NCBI GenBank assembly: GCA_958295845.1
Contig: OY282376.1
Span: forward strand, 4,043,022 to 4,107,021
Length of the DNA stretch: 64,000 nucleotides
DNA from: Caldilineaceae bacterium
GTDB lineage: Bacteria > Chloroflexota > Anaerolineae > Caldilineales > Caldilineaceae
Direction of reading: 5' to 3'
Positions within the stretch are counted from its first letter, which is position 1. The number at the start of each line of letters is the position of its first letter. The position numbers and the translations under genes were made by a program. Below the pieces are notes generated by a model. The model did no database searches. It was given only the letters and a program-made list of their open reading frames with translations, and was not told the DNA's origin. Of this stretch, positions 53,129 through 62,720 are shown one piece after another.

Positions 53129-54187
53129 ATGAGCGATTCTCCCATCCGCCTCGGCATCATCGGCATGGGCCCCGCCAACATGGCCTCTACCATGACCATG
53201 CTCCAGGACGAGCCCGACCTGCGATTCACCATCACCGCCGCCTGCGCCCGCCGCCCCGACGTCCTCGAGCAGGCCGCCCGCCAGTTCAACATCCCCTACT
53301 GGAGCACCGACTACCGCGACATCGTCGGCCGCGACGACGTCGACGTCGTCTGCGTCTACTCCCCCGACGCCCTCCACGCCGAGTCCTGCATCGGTGCCCT
53401 CGAAAACAACAAGCACGTCATCTGCACCAAGCCCATGGTCACCACCCTGGAGGACGCCCGCCGCCTCGTCGACCTCGTCCGAGAAACCGGCGCCAAATTC
53501 CTCGTTGGTCAGACCATGCGCTTCGACCGCCAGTTCCTCGATGCCAAGAAGCGCTACGATGACGGCCACCTAGGCCGGCTCATCGCCCTCGAAAGCTTCT
53601 ATCTGCACGACATGCGCCCCATCTACGACTTCACCCCCTGGCGCTTGACCATGCCCCAGGACTTCATGTTCGGCGGCTGCGTCCACAGCATCGACATCAT
53701 CCGCGCCTTCGGCGGCGACATCAAGCGGGTCCACGCCATCGCCAACAAAGGCGGCCTTACCCCCGACTACCCCATCCCAGACAACTTCTTTCTCAACGTC
53801 GAATTCACCTCCGGCGTCATCGGCCGCGTCTCCGGCCTCTACGGCATCGTCCATCCGCCCCTGCCGATGATGCAATACGGCGTCTACGGCACCAAGGGCA
53901 GCCTCCAGGGCGAATACACCGACAACGAACCCGGCGAAATCCGCGTCGTCCTCGACGAAAATATCGAGGAAGTCGAGACGACCCCTTACGACGCCGAGAC
54001 CGATCTCAGCGCCTACGGCCACGGCGGCACCGTCATCCGCTACATGCGCCACTTCCAGGACTGCCTCGACAACGACAAGGACCCCTCCCCCGGCGTCCTC
54101 GACGGCGCCAAATCCGTAGCCGTCGGCGTCGCCGCCTGGGAATCAATCCGCACCGGCAACGCCGTCGACGTATTCAACGACTTCTGA
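53129..54187 (+). CDS. Gfo/Idh/MocA family oxidoreductase
   Basis: A 352-aa NAD(P)-dependent dehydrogenase of the glucose-fructose oxidoreductase/inositol dehydrogenase family. The Rossmann motif is LGIIGMGPANMAS. VYSPDALHAE and ICTKPMVTTLEDA supply the conserved Lys of the EKP-like motif, with Thr in place of Glu. The substrate-side His is in GGCVHSIDIIRAFGGD. AGGAGG lies 8 nt before the ATG. It is clearly similar to the gene at 58929, which ends this cluster. Its position before an importer suggests oxidation of the imported sugar or cyclitol. Confidence 0.9.
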   Translation: MSDSPIRLGIIGMGPANMASTMTMLQDEPDLRFTITAACARRPDVLEQAARQFNIPYWSTDYRDIVGRDDVDVVCVYSPDALHAESCIGALENNKHVICTKPMVTTLEDARRLVDLVRETGAKFLVGQTMRFDRQFLDAKKRYDDGHLGRLIALESFYLHDMRPIYDFTPWRLTMPQDFMFGGCVHSIDIIRAFGGDIKRVHAIANKGGLTPDYPIPDNFFLNVEFTSGVIGRVSGLYGIVHPPLPMMQYGVYGTKGSLQGEYTDNEPGEIRVVLDENIEEVETTPYDAETDLSAYGHGGTVIRYMRHFQDCLDNDKDPSPGVLDGAKSVAVGVAAWESIRTGNAVDVFNDF

Positions 54188-54431
54188 TTCAAACAATGAC
54201 AAGGCACCCTTTGTCAGTTTCCGACCCTTCGTGGACAAAAAGGTGTTCTCCGTGCCCCTCCGTGGCCCTCCGTGGTAAAAAAGGTGTTCTCACTACCTAT
54301 AGCCAACAGACCCGATCTATCTCAAGCCAATCTCAATACAAGAATCAACGAGCCCAAATTTCTGTCCTGAGTCAGAAATCCGGCGCAACTACAGTTAAGT
54401 CGCCCAACATCACTCGGAGGTATAAAACAGG

Positions 54432-55451
54432 ATGCCGCCAGCGAAATTCCTAATCTGCGGCTCAGGAGGAGCGGGCCTGCACTGCGCCCACGTCGCCACA
54501 GCCGACGGCCGCGGCGAGATCGTCGGCCTCTTCGACCCCGTAGGCACCCAGCTCGAAGAAGCGCTCGACCTATATCCCAACGCCGCCGCCGGCACCAACT
54601 ACGAGGAGCTGCTCGACGAGACCAACCCTGACGTCGTTGTCGTCGCCGGGCCCGACCACCTCCACGCCGACCAGACCATCACCGCCCTTGAACGCGGCTG
54701 CCACGCCCTCGTCGAAAAACCCTTCGCAACCAGCGTCGCCGACGCCCGCCGCATGATCGAAGTCGAAGAGCGCACCGGCCTGCACGTCATGACCGACCAG
54801 ACCATGCGCTACGTCTACCCCTGGCGCGAGATGGTTCTGGCCACAAAAGCCGGCGAAATCGGCGAGCCCTTCTTCATCCAGGGCGACTACATCCACGACA
54901 TGACCGCCTGGTACTGGCCCCACGGCAGGAACCACACGCCCTGGCGCATCGACGCCGAGAATCCCCAGAATATCCTCCTCGGCGGTGGCATCCACCCGAT
55001 CGACCTCATGCTGTGGGCCGTCGACTCGCCGGTTGAAGAGGTCTCGATGTACAGCAGCGCCAGGTGCGTTCCCGAGTTCCCCAGCGAGGACTGCTACATC
55101 CTCATCATGCGCTTCGCCAACGGCACTCTGGGCAAATGTCACGTGACCAGCGGCTGTTCAGGCCCCACCTGGCATGGCTTCTTCGAGAGCTACGGCCTGA
55201 CCGGGACCTTAAAAGAAGGCAACCTTTACCGCCGCGACGAGGAGCCCGTTGAGTTGGAAGATACATCCACCGGCAATGTCGTCGGAGGTCACGGCTGGGC
55301 CGGCTCGGTAGTCGCCTTTCTGGACCTGCTGGAGGGCAAGGCCGAAAATCCGATCACCTCCAAAGCCGGCGCCAACAACGTCGCCGTCTGTGAAGCCGGC
55401 CTCACCTCGGCGCGCACTGGCCGGTCGGAAAAAGTGGAGTGGTTCTACTGA
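54432..55451 (+). CDS. Gfo/Idh/MocA family oxidoreductase
   Basis: A 339-aa member of a different subgroup, with Rossmann motif FLICGSGGAGLHCAHV, VVVAGPDHLHADQT and LVEKPFATSVADA (Lys of EKP). The substrate-site His lies in LGGGIHPIDLML. GGAGG lies 11 nt before the ATG. The partial gene at 63560 is a close paralog. It lies 148 nt upstream of the second ABC binding-protein gene and probably acts in the same pathway. Substrate unknown. Confidence 0.9.
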   Translation: MPPAKFLICGSGGAGLHCAHVATADGRGEIVGLFDPVGTQLEEALDLYPNAAAGTNYEELLDETNPDVVVVAGPDHLHADQTITALERGCHALVEKPFATSVADARRMIEVEERTGLHVMTDQTMRYVYPWREMVLATKAGEIGEPFFIQGDYIHDMTAWYWPHGRNHTPWRIDAENPQNILLGGGIHPIDLMLWAVDSPVEEVSMYSSARCVPEFPSEDCYILIMRFANGTLGKCHVTSGCSGPTWHGFFESYGLTGTLKEGNLYRRDEEPVELEDTSTGNVVGGHGWAGSVVAFLDLLEGKAENPITSKAGANNVAVCEAGLTSARTGRSEKVEWFY

Positions 55452-55599
55452 TACACGGCGCGGCTTGCAATGTTTCAAAGTTGGCCGTATCGCCGTCTAT
55501 ATAAAGCGAAAGGGCCTCAGTTCCAATACAGATGTTGAAATCCAGCGAGCAGTAGCGATTCACCATTCAATGCCCGCAAGGGCGGAAGGAATTCAGACC

Positions 55600-56955
55600 A
55601 TGCAGCACGAGAGAATGAGTCGCCGCAGTTTCTTGCAGATCTCGACAGCCGCAACCGCCGGCGCGGTGCTCGCCGCCTGCGCCCCCGTCGCCGGTGACAT
55701 GGCCGGCAGCGACATGGCCGACGACATGCCCGACCAGCTCGAAGCCGAAATCACCGTCTGGCACCAGGACTGGGACGGCATGAACCGCATCCTCGCCTGG
55801 GCCACTGAAGCCTTCGCCGAAGTCGAGCCCGGTGTAACTGTCAACACGCAACCCATCGGCTACGGCGACCTGCTCGCCAAACTCCTCCCCTCCATCGCAG
55901 CCGGCAATGAGGGCGACATCAACTATCACTACACCGACTGGGTCGTCGCCACCGACGTATCACAGGTCTTCCTCGAAATCACCGACCTCGCCGGCGGCCG
56001 CAACGCCCTCGAAGAACGCTTCTTCCCCGCCGCCTTCACCGCCGTCAACGCGCCCGAAGGCAAGGCCTACTACTACCCCTACATCTCCGGCCTCTCCGAC
56101 TGCGTCCTCGTCCTCAACACCGACCACTTCGACGAAGCCGGCGGCGACTGGACCCAGTGGAGCGACCTCGGCGTCGTCATCGACGACTGCCTCAAGGTCC
56201 GGCAGATCGACGACGACGGCAACATGACCCATGCCGCCTGGACCCTCACCGGCATGTTGGGCCTGTTCCCACAGACTCTCATGTACCAGCTCGGCGGCGG
56301 ACCCTACGACGTCGAAACCGCCACGTTCACGTACAACAGTGAAGCCGGCATCGCCGCCCTCCAGTTCATGCACGACATCATCCACGAACACCGCCTCTTC
56401 GACTGGGACTTCATCGACAACGTCTGGCAGGACATGGCCAACGGCATCCTTTCCATGGAAGGCATGGGCTCCTGGACATACAGCGTCCTCGCCAACCAGT
56501 TCCCGCTCAACCTCGAAGCAGTGCCGATGCCCAGCCACCCCGACGCCGTCGAACGCATCCTCTGCCCCAGCCACATCGGTTCCTGGGCCCTCTCACGGCG
56601 CCTCGCCGACGACTCCGACAAGCTGAACGCCTCCATCGCGTTCATCGACATGATCATGAGCACCGAAGGGCAGCTGCAGGCCATGGAATTCTACTCCGGC
56701 AGCCTCATGTCGCCCGCCGTCTACGCCGACCCCCGCATCGAAGACACCACGTTCGGGGCCGTCTCTAAAAAATGCGCCCTCGGCGTCTGGCCCCACGCCC
56801 GCTACGCCGGCCACCACGTCGCCAACCCTGCACCCGCCTGGCGCGAAGCTGAAAGAGCGCTCACCGGCGAGATCTCCGTCCAGGAGGCCGTCGAAAACAT
56901 CGACATCGAAATGCAGGGCCTCGAAGACACGGCCCTCGAACGACTCAACGCCTGA
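55600..56955 (+). CDS. ABC transporter sugar-binding lipoprotein (operon 2)
   Basis: A 451-aa solute-binding protein. It has the Tat motif SRRSFLQ and a lipobox ending LAAC. The mature sequence has ITVWHQDWDGMNRILAWATE and GYGDLLAKLLPSIAAGNEGD, a close paralog of the protein at 36098 (shared YTDWVVATD and ARYAGHH/ARYPQDH regions). The start at 55600, after AAGGAATTCAGACC, is preferred over the long open frame from 55390, which overlaps the previous gene. It probably binds a related but distinct ligand. Confidence 0.92.
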   Translation: MQHERMSRRSFLQISTAATAGAVLAACAPVAGDMAGSDMADDMPDQLEAEITVWHQDWDGMNRILAWATEAFAEVEPGVTVNTQPIGYGDLLAKLLPSIAAGNEGDINYHYTDWVVATDVSQVFLEITDLAGGRNALEERFFPAAFTAVNAPEGKAYYYPYISGLSDCVLVLNTDHFDEAGGDWTQWSDLGVVIDDCLKVRQIDDDGNMTHAAWTLTGMLGLFPQTLMYQLGGGPYDVETATFTYNSEAGIAALQFMHDIIHEHRLFDWDFIDNVWQDMANGILSMEGMGSWTYSVLANQFPLNLEAVPMPSHPDAVERILCPSHIGSWALSRRLADDSDKLNASIAFIDMIMSTEGQLQAMEFYSGSLMSPAVYADPRIEDTTFGAVSKKCALGVWPHARYAGHHVANPAPAWREAERALTGEISVQEAVENIDIEMQGLEDTALERLNA

Positions 56956-57042
56956 TCTTCAGCGGCAGGCAGGGACGGTCCTTCCGGGCCGTCCCGCCCC
57001 GCTGCCTGGCTTGTTGACGCAACGCTGAAAGGGAAGGCTGCC

Positions 57043-57966
57043 ATGGCAGTCACAGCAGGGCCCAGTCCAACAGACGCCGCACCAGTCCGGTCCCCTCGCG
57101 CCTGGCTCTCCCAATACAGCTGGCTGGGGATGGGTTTCGCCTTTTCTCTGAGTCTGTTCTACCTGATTATGTTCGTGATCCCGTTTGGGACCGCGATCTG
57201 GCTCTCCTTCAACAACTGGGACTACATCCAGAAACCGGTCTTCGTCAACACCCGCAACTTCGAAAAGCTGCTCGGCGACCCCGGCTTCTGGAAAGCGCTA
57301 AGGACGACAGTCTCCTTCTCAGTCGTCGAAATTTTCGTCGCCCTCAGCCTCGCCCTCCTGCTCGCCCTTGCGCTCAGCCACCTGCGTCCCGTCTACCAAT
57401 ACACTCTCCTCGCCGTCTACAACCTGCCCGTCATCATGCCCGGCATCGTCAGCGTCCTGCTCTGGAAATGGCTCTACCGCACCAACGGCGGCGCCTTTAA
57501 CGCCATCCTCGAATCATTCGGCCTGCCGTCCCAGCCCTTCTCAAAAAGCCCCGACCAGGCCCTCTGGTGCATAACCCTCATGGTCGTTTGGATCTTCCTA
57601 GGAAACTCATCAATCGTCCTGCTCGCCGCCATCAACGAGGTGCCCGACAGCCTGCTCGAGGCCGCCCAGCTCGACGGCGCCAGCGCCTGGAAACGCTTCA
57701 CAGCCGTCACTCTGCCCCTGATCCAGCCCGCCATGGCCTACCAGGTCGTAACCAGCATCATCGGCACCATGCAGTTGTTCGAGCCCTTCCAACTCATGCC
57801 TGGGCCCGGCCACAGCACTCGCACGCTCTCGCTCTACACCTACCAGCTCGGCTTCGAAGTGCTCAACCTCGGCTATGGCGCCGCCGTCTCAATCGCCATG
57901 TTCGTCATCCTGCTCAGCGCCACCCTCTTTGAGCTCCAGCGCCGCCGCAAATCCTGGGACTATTGA
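57043..57966 (+). CDS. sugar ABC transporter permease, MalF/UgpA type (operon 2)
   Basis: A 307-aa permease with six membrane segments and the EAA loop LLEAAQLDGASAWKRFTAVT. It is closely related to the permease at 37513. AAAGGGAAGG precedes the ATG. The next permease begins 12 nt after its stop. Confidence 0.92.
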   Translation: MAVTAGPSPTDAAPVRSPRAWLSQYSWLGMGFAFSLSLFYLIMFVIPFGTAIWLSFNNWDYIQKPVFVNTRNFEKLLGDPGFWKALRTTVSFSVVEIFVALSLALLLALALSHLRPVYQYTLLAVYNLPVIMPGIVSVLLWKWLYRTNGGAFNAILESFGLPSQPFSKSPDQALWCITLMVVWIFLGNSSIVLLAAINEVPDSLLEAAQLDGASAWKRFTAVTLPLIQPAMAYQVVTSIIGTMQLFEPFQLMPGPGHSTRTLSLYTYQLGFEVLNLGYGAAVSIAMFVILLSATLFELQRRRKSWDY

Positions 57967-57978
57967 CGGAGAAGCACC

Positions 57979-58866
57979 ATGACCGCGACCACGACCGCCG
58001 CCGTTTCCCGCCTCTCAACGCCCTACTGGCAGCGCACCCGCTGGCAGACCTGGCTGCTCATCGCCGTCCTCATCGGTGGCGGCGTCCTAATGCTCTACCC
58101 CTTCGCCTGGCTCGTGCTCTCTGCCTTCAAGCTGCCCGCCGACATCATCCGCATCCCTCCCACGCTCTGGCCCGAAGAGTGGTCGCTCGAGGCCTTCCAG
58201 GTCGTCCTCTCCCACAAAATCGGCGGCGGCAGCCTCACCCGCTCCTACCTCAACAGCATCTTCGTCACCGTCACCACCGTCATCGCCGTTCTCATCACCT
58301 CCACCCTCGGCGGCTACTGCTTCGCCCGCCTGCGCTTCCCCCTGCGCGAACCTCTCTTCTACTTCGTGCTCTCGACCACCATGGTGCCCTTCCTCACCCT
58401 CCTAATACCACTCTACATCGTCATGGACCGGCTCGAGCTCCTCAACACGCTATGGGTCCTGATCGTGCCCTCCGTCTTCTCATCCTTCGGCATCTTCCTC
58501 TGTCGCCAGTTCGTCTACGGCATCCCCGTCGAGCTCTACGACGCCGCCAAAATCGACGGCGCCGGCGATTTCACCATCTACACCCGCATCATCGTCGGCA
58601 TGATGAAACCGGTCATCTCCGTGCTGGCAATCTTCAGCTTCAGGGCCACATTCAACGACTATCTTTGGCCCCTCGTCACAATCACCGACGGCGGCAACTA
58701 CACGCTCCCGCTGGCCCTGCGCGGCATCGGCAACTCCTTCGGCTGGTTCGACTACTCCAAGGTCATGGCCAGCTCCCTGCTTACCTTGATTCCCCCGCTC
58801 ATCGTCTTTTTCATCTTTCAGCGAAACCTGGTGAAGGGGATCGCTCTGACCGGCATCAAGGGCTGA
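57979..58866 (+). CDS. sugar ABC transporter permease, MalG/UgpE type (operon 2)
   Basis: A 295-aa partner permease. The EAA loop is ELYDAAKIDGAGDFTIYTRI, and the C-terminus GIALTGIKG matches the operon 1 partner. GGAG lies 7 nt before the ATG. As in operon 1 no ATPase follows, but here a Gfo/Idh/MocA gene lies directly downstream, tying transport to oxidation of the ligand. Confidence 0.92.
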   Translation: MTATTTAAVSRLSTPYWQRTRWQTWLLIAVLIGGGVLMLYPFAWLVLSAFKLPADIIRIPPTLWPEEWSLEAFQVVLSHKIGGGSLTRSYLNSIFVTVTTVIAVLITSTLGGYCFARLRFPLREPLFYFVLSTTMVPFLTLLIPLYIVMDRLELLNTLWVLIVPSVFSSFGIFLCRQFVYGIPVELYDAAKIDGAGDFTIYTRIIVGMMKPVISVLAIFSFRATFNDYLWPLVTITDGGNYTLPLALRGIGNSFGWFDYSKVMASSLLTLIPPLIVFFIFQRNLVKGIALTGIKG

Positions 58867-58928
58867 AGTAGAGAAAACCGCAAAGCGGCGCGCTTTGTCC
58901 GCCGCTCACACTTCGGACGGGTATACTC

Positions 58929-59957
58929 ATGTTTGGTAGAAGAATGGGTAAAGAGATCGGGGTCGGCGTCATCGGCCTGGGAATGGGAGCGAATATGCTT
59001 GCCATCAACCAGGATGCGACGTCCAGCATGCAGGTGCGCGCCCTGTGCGACAGCGACACCGAGCGACTGGAGCAGCTGGGCAAAGAGCACGAAATCCCGC
59101 ACCTGACCACAGACTACCAGGAGCTGGCACTACAGCCCGATGTCGACGTTGTCGGCATCTACTCGCCCGACCACCTGCACATGCGACATATAGAAGCCGC
59201 CGTCGCCGCCGGCAAGCATATCATCTGCACAAAGCCAATGGTGGTCTCCTTGGAAGAGGCCAGACGCGTCGTGCAGCTGGTGAAGAGGGCGGGCCTGAAG
59301 TTCCTCGTCGGGCAGACCTCCCGCTTCAAGCCCCCGTATATGGCTGCGCACAAGCTGTTTGAAGACGGCGACCTCGGGCGACCGCTCTTCGCCGAGGCCC
59401 ACTACGTCCACGATATGCGGCCTGTCATGGATCGCACCGGGTGGCGGCACGAGGCGCCGCAGGACTGGCTATACGGTGGCGCCTGCCATCCAATCGATCT
59501 GCTTCGCTGGTTCTTCGGCGATGTCGATGAAGTGTTCACCTACGCGTCCTGCAGCCACATGGACGACCGTTACCCTTCCGACAAACACGACAACTTCCTC
59601 ATCAACCTGCGTTTTCGTTCCGGTGTTATCGCCCGCATCCTGGCCGTATACGGTCTGGTCGAGCCTCCCCTGCCCATGCAGGGGTTGAGCATCTTCGGCG
59701 ACAAGGGCTCCTTCGTCAACGACCAGCTCGTTCTCGACAAGATCGAGGGCCAGCCCGAGTTCAGCATGGAATTCAGGCGCGAAGCCGGACACGGCCAGGA
59801 AGTGCTGCGTTACATGCGCCACTTTGAAGAGTGCCTACGAGAGGACAAGCGTCCCCTCATCGACGAAGTCGCAGGAGCCAAAGTGATTGCCACCGCGTCC
59901 GCCTGCTGGGACTCAATCCGCACCGGCCTGCCAGCCAAGGTGGCCGAAGTAACGTAA
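58929..59957 (+). CDS. Gfo/Idh/MocA family oxidoreductase
   Basis: A 342-aa dehydrogenase with GVGVIGLGMGANML, IYSPDHLHMRH, ICTKPMVVSLEEA and GGACHPIDLLRWFFGD. It is a paralog of the gene at 53129, with the same CTKP variant of EKP. The ATG at 58929 is used here; an in-frame ATG five codons later (58944) is an equally possible start. It closes the Gfo-Gfo-ABC-Gfo cluster. Confidence 0.88.
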   Translation: MFGRRMGKEIGVGVIGLGMGANMLAINQDATSSMQVRALCDSDTERLEQLGKEHEIPHLTTDYQELALQPDVDVVGIYSPDHLHMRHIEAAVAAGKHIICTKPMVVSLEEARRVVQLVKRAGLKFLVGQTSRFKPPYMAAHKLFEDGDLGRPLFAEAHYVHDMRPVMDRTGWRHEAPQDWLYGGACHPIDLLRWFFGDVDEVFTYASCSHMDDRYPSDKHDNFLINLRFRSGVIARILAVYGLVEPPLPMQGLSIFGDKGSFVNDQLVLDKIEGQPEFSMEFRREAGHGQEVLRYMRHFEECLREDKRPLIDEVAGAKVIATASACWDSIRTGLPAKVAEVT

Positions 59958-60092
59958 CATGAAGACGGTTTTCTCCACGTCGTGGGAGAATTCTGAAAAA
60001 GTCTCGACACCGGGGCTTGTTTCTCTCTTCTCCGTTTCGCCTGCCTTTAGCTGGAAGAGCACTACGTAAACCGGGTTCAAAGGATTAGCCGC

Positions 60093-60671
60093 ATGAGCGA
60101 AGAAAGAAGGAAGGAACAGCTGAAAATGATCTGGCCCGAGCAGCTTCTCGGCTCGCCGCCCGCCGTGCATGTCCCCATCGGCTATACCCTGCGCACCTAC
60201 AGGCCCGGCGACGAAGAGGGCTTTTACGACGTCATGGACCTGGCCGGATTCACGCGCTGGAATGAAGAAATCCTGCGACCCTGGCTCGACCATATCCTGC
60301 CCGACGGCTGGTTCCTGATCGAGCACCGCGCCAGCGGCAAAATCGTTTGCACGGCCATGGCCAATCACCGACCCCAGGACATCCACCCCTTCGGCGGCGA
60401 GCTTGGCTGGGTCGCCGGACATCCCGAACACACGGGCAAAGGGCTGGGCATGGCAGTGTGCGCAGCCGTTGTGCGCCGTCTGCTCGAAGCCGGCTACAAA
60501 AACATCTTCCTCAACACAGACGATTGGCGCCTGCCCGCACTTAGCATATACGTGAGACAGGGGTGGATTCCCTTCCTCTATTTGCCGGACATGGAGGAGC
60601 GCTGGAAGGACGTTTGCGCGAATCTCAATTGGCCGTTTACACCGGAGGAATGGCCCTCGAGCCACCCGTAG
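60093..60671 (+). CDS. GNAT family N-acetyltransferase (tandem copy 1)
   Basis: A 192-aa GCN5-related acetyltransferase. The acetyl-CoA-binding motif A appears as GWVAGHPEHTGKGLGMAVCA, with the pyrophosphate loop G-x-G-L-G-M. The C-terminal strand reads LNTDDWRLPALSIYVRQGW. It follows a 135-nt gap after the dehydrogenase. The next gene is a close duplicate. Acceptor unknown. Confidence 0.88.
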   Translation: MSEERRKEQLKMIWPEQLLGSPPAVHVPIGYTLRTYRPGDEEGFYDVMDLAGFTRWNEEILRPWLDHILPDGWFLIEHRASGKIVCTAMANHRPQDIHPFGGELGWVAGHPEHTGKGLGMAVCAAVVRRLLEAGYKNIFLNTDDWRLPALSIYVRQGWIPFLYLPDMEERWKDVCANLNWPFTPEEWPSSHP

Positions 60672-60845
60672 TCTGTCCCCACTGGCCTTTGCATGGTGGA
60701 GCAGTGGACAGAAACGCGTAAAACGGCAAAGATACCGCCGGCAGTCTGCATCAGGTTGCGCTAGCGGAGAGAGAGGGCGACCCGGCTCAGACTTGCCTAC
60801 GCATCTTTCGACGAGCGTATTCACGAGAATCAGGACAGATCAGAA

Positions 60846-61424
60846 TTGGGCGAAGAACGGGAGAAGGAAGGGCTGAAGATGGTCTGGACTCGCGATATGC
60901 TCAATTCGCCCCCCGCCGTCTACGTTCCCGCCGGCTACACGATGCGTACATTCCTGCCCGGTGACGAAGCAGGCTATTACCAACTTATGGGGCTTGCCGG
61001 TTTTGGACATTGGGACGAAAAGGTCATGAAGCCCTGGCTCGACATGGTCCTGCCAGACGGGTGGTACCTGATCGTAGAGGGGACCAGCGGCCAGATTGTT
61101 GCTACGGCGATCGCCCATCACAGGCCCCATGCGCTCCACCCCTTTGGCGGCTCACTGGGCTGGCTCGCCGGCCACCCCGACCATGCCGGTAAAGGATTGG
61201 GCATGGCGATTAGCGCCGCCGTAGTGCGCCGACTGCTTGAGGCCGGCTACAAGAATATCTATCTCAACACCGAAGACTGGCGTTTAGCCGCCCTCAGCAT
61301 ATACCTTAGACTGGGGTGGGTACCCCTCCTCTACATGCCCGACATGGAGGAACGCTGGCGCGACGTCTGCGCCAAACTCGGCTGGCCCTTTACGCCCGAG
61401 GCGTGGCCTGCAGGCCATAGTTAG
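60846..61424 (+). CDS. GNAT family N-acetyltransferase (tandem copy 2)
   Basis: A 192-aa paralog of the preceding gene, matching it end to end (EEREKEGLKMVW versus EERRKEQLKMIW; GWLAGHPDHAGKGLGMAISA). The alignment supports the TTG start at 60846. The 174-nt gap is not obviously duplicated. Both copies keep the acetyl-CoA loop, so both are probably active. Confidence 0.87.
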   Translation: MGEEREKEGLKMVWTRDMLNSPPAVYVPAGYTMRTFLPGDEAGYYQLMGLAGFGHWDEKVMKPWLDMVLPDGWYLIVEGTSGQIVATAIAHHRPHALHPFGGSLGWLAGHPDHAGKGLGMAISAAVVRRLLEAGYKNIYLNTEDWRLAALSIYLRLGWVPLLYMPDMEERWRDVCAKLGWPFTPEAWPAGHS

Positions 61425-61458
61425 CCTGCCTGGACTGTGCCTTCTTAAATGAACACGT

Positions 61459-61950
61459 ATGATAGCAATTCAACCCGCAACAGTTGACGAAGTGGGCGAG
61501 ATAAAGCAGGTTCTCAGCAGAACCTGGACCGACACCTATGGCCCGTTCTTACCAGCTGAGGTGATTCAGAAAGTAACCTCGCTCTGGCACAGCCCGGAAA
61601 CGCTGGCCTCTGAGATTAAGAATGACCGGGTCTTTTTCCACGTCGCCAAAGACGACCAGGGCGCTATCGTTGGGCTACTGACGGCAGGCCAGCCAAACGC
61701 CGAAATCATAAGCATTGGACGCCTGTATGTATTGCCCGGCTCCCAGCGCCAGGGCATCGGCGGCAAGCTGCTTGATGCGTGCGTAGCCGCCTACCCCGGA
61801 ACACAGAAACTCGTCCTTGAGGTAGAGGCGCAGAACGAGAGAGGCCTGGCCTTCTACCGCAAACAAGGATTCAGAGAGGTATCCCGCAAAGAGGAGGAGT
61901 TGGAGGGATTTGCGCTAACGGTGGTCGAGATGGAAAAGCAAATGTCATGA
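61459..61950 (+). CDS. GNAT family N-acetyltransferase
   Basis: A 163-aa acetyltransferase of a different GNAT branch. Motif A is LYVLPGSQRQGIGGKLLDAC (Q/R-x-x-G-x-G), followed by LVLEVEAQNERGLAFYRKQG, the classic end of the domain. It starts 35 nt after the previous gene. It may acetylate an amino acid, an amine or the N-terminus of a protein. Confidence 0.9.
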   Translation: MIAIQPATVDEVGEIKQVLSRTWTDTYGPFLPAEVIQKVTSLWHSPETLASEIKNDRVFFHVAKDDQGAIVGLLTAGQPNAEIISIGRLYVLPGSQRQGIGGKLLDACVAAYPGTQKLVLEVEAQNERGLAFYRKQGFREVSRKEEELEGFALTVVEMEKQMS

Positions 61951-61956
61951 ATTTCG

Positions 61957-62643
61957 TTGAGCGACATTCGAAATGGACTGGAGGACATTGCAGCATTTGA
62001 CGGAGATTACATTCAAATGAGTAAAGAGAATCAAGGAGGCATTGTTTATATACTAGAGAACGTTGCAATGCCGGGGATCGTGAAAATAGGCAGGACCTCG
62101 AGGGACTCAATTGAGAAGAGACTAGGCGAACTATACTCTACTGGCGTCCCAGTCCCGTTTGATTGTGTTTATGCAGCGAGGGTTGCAGATGCAAAGAAAG
62201 TAGAAGAAGCATTCCACGAGGCGTTCGGGCCTTATCGAATCAATCCTAAACGCGAGTTTTTCGAAATTGAATCCTTCCAGGCGAAAGCCCTACTTAGTTT
62301 AGTCGCTACTGACGATGTAACGCCGGAGATTCAGAAAGAAGCTGCGAATGTAGATGTAGAATCGCTCGCGGGGGTCAACAGGCTGAAGTCGAGGGGGCCC
62401 AGAATGAATTTTGTCGATATGAAAATAGATGTTGGAGAAATTCTCAAGTTTACTCGGGAAGATATCGAAGTCGAAGTCGTCAGCCACAATAAGGTCAGAT
62501 ATAAGGACAAAGAAGATTACCTTACTCCGATCACGAAGCAGCTCTTGGGCACTTCAGGTGCTCCGGCCACCTCAACACATTGGACTTACCAGGGGAGGTT
62601 GCTCCGCGAAATATACAAAGAAACTTACTTTGAGATTCAATAG
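61957..62643 (+). CDS. GIY-YIG nuclease-fold (T5orf172-type) protein
   Basis: Up to 228 aa from a TTG; an ATG at 62017 (MSKENQGG, preceded by GGAG) is the safer start. The N-terminal domain has GGIVYILENV and VKIGRTSRDSIEKRLGELYS, then EAFHEAF and EFFEIE, the layout of the T5orf172/Mug113 branch of GIY-YIG nucleases. The C-terminal 90 residues (GEILKFTREDIEVEVVSHNK, THWTYQGRLLREIYKETY) resemble a RAMA-like DNA-associated domain, tentatively. The DNA is visibly more AT-rich than its neighbours, pointing to recent acquisition. It could be a stand-alone nuclease of a defence or mobile system. Confidence 0.7.
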   Translation: MSDIRNGLEDIAAFDGDYIQMSKENQGGIVYILENVAMPGIVKIGRTSRDSIEKRLGELYSTGVPVPFDCVYAARVADAKKVEEAFHEAFGPYRINPKREFFEIESFQAKALLSLVATDDVTPEIQKEAANVDVESLAGVNRLKSRGPRMNFVDMKIDVGEILKFTREDIEVEVVSHNKVRYKDKEDYLTPITKQLLGTSGAPATSTHWTYQGRLLREIYKETYFEIQ

Positions 62644-62720
62644 TAAGTGTATTCCAGGCTCCGAATTTATCTCACATTACAGTCGTTTCGCTCGGTCAAT
62701 AAACAAAGAAGGAACAAACC

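Noticed and set aside
57963..58871. 302-codon plus-strand frame overlapping the MalG-type permease
   Set aside because: An Arg/His-rich frame shadow of the permease gene, without motifs.
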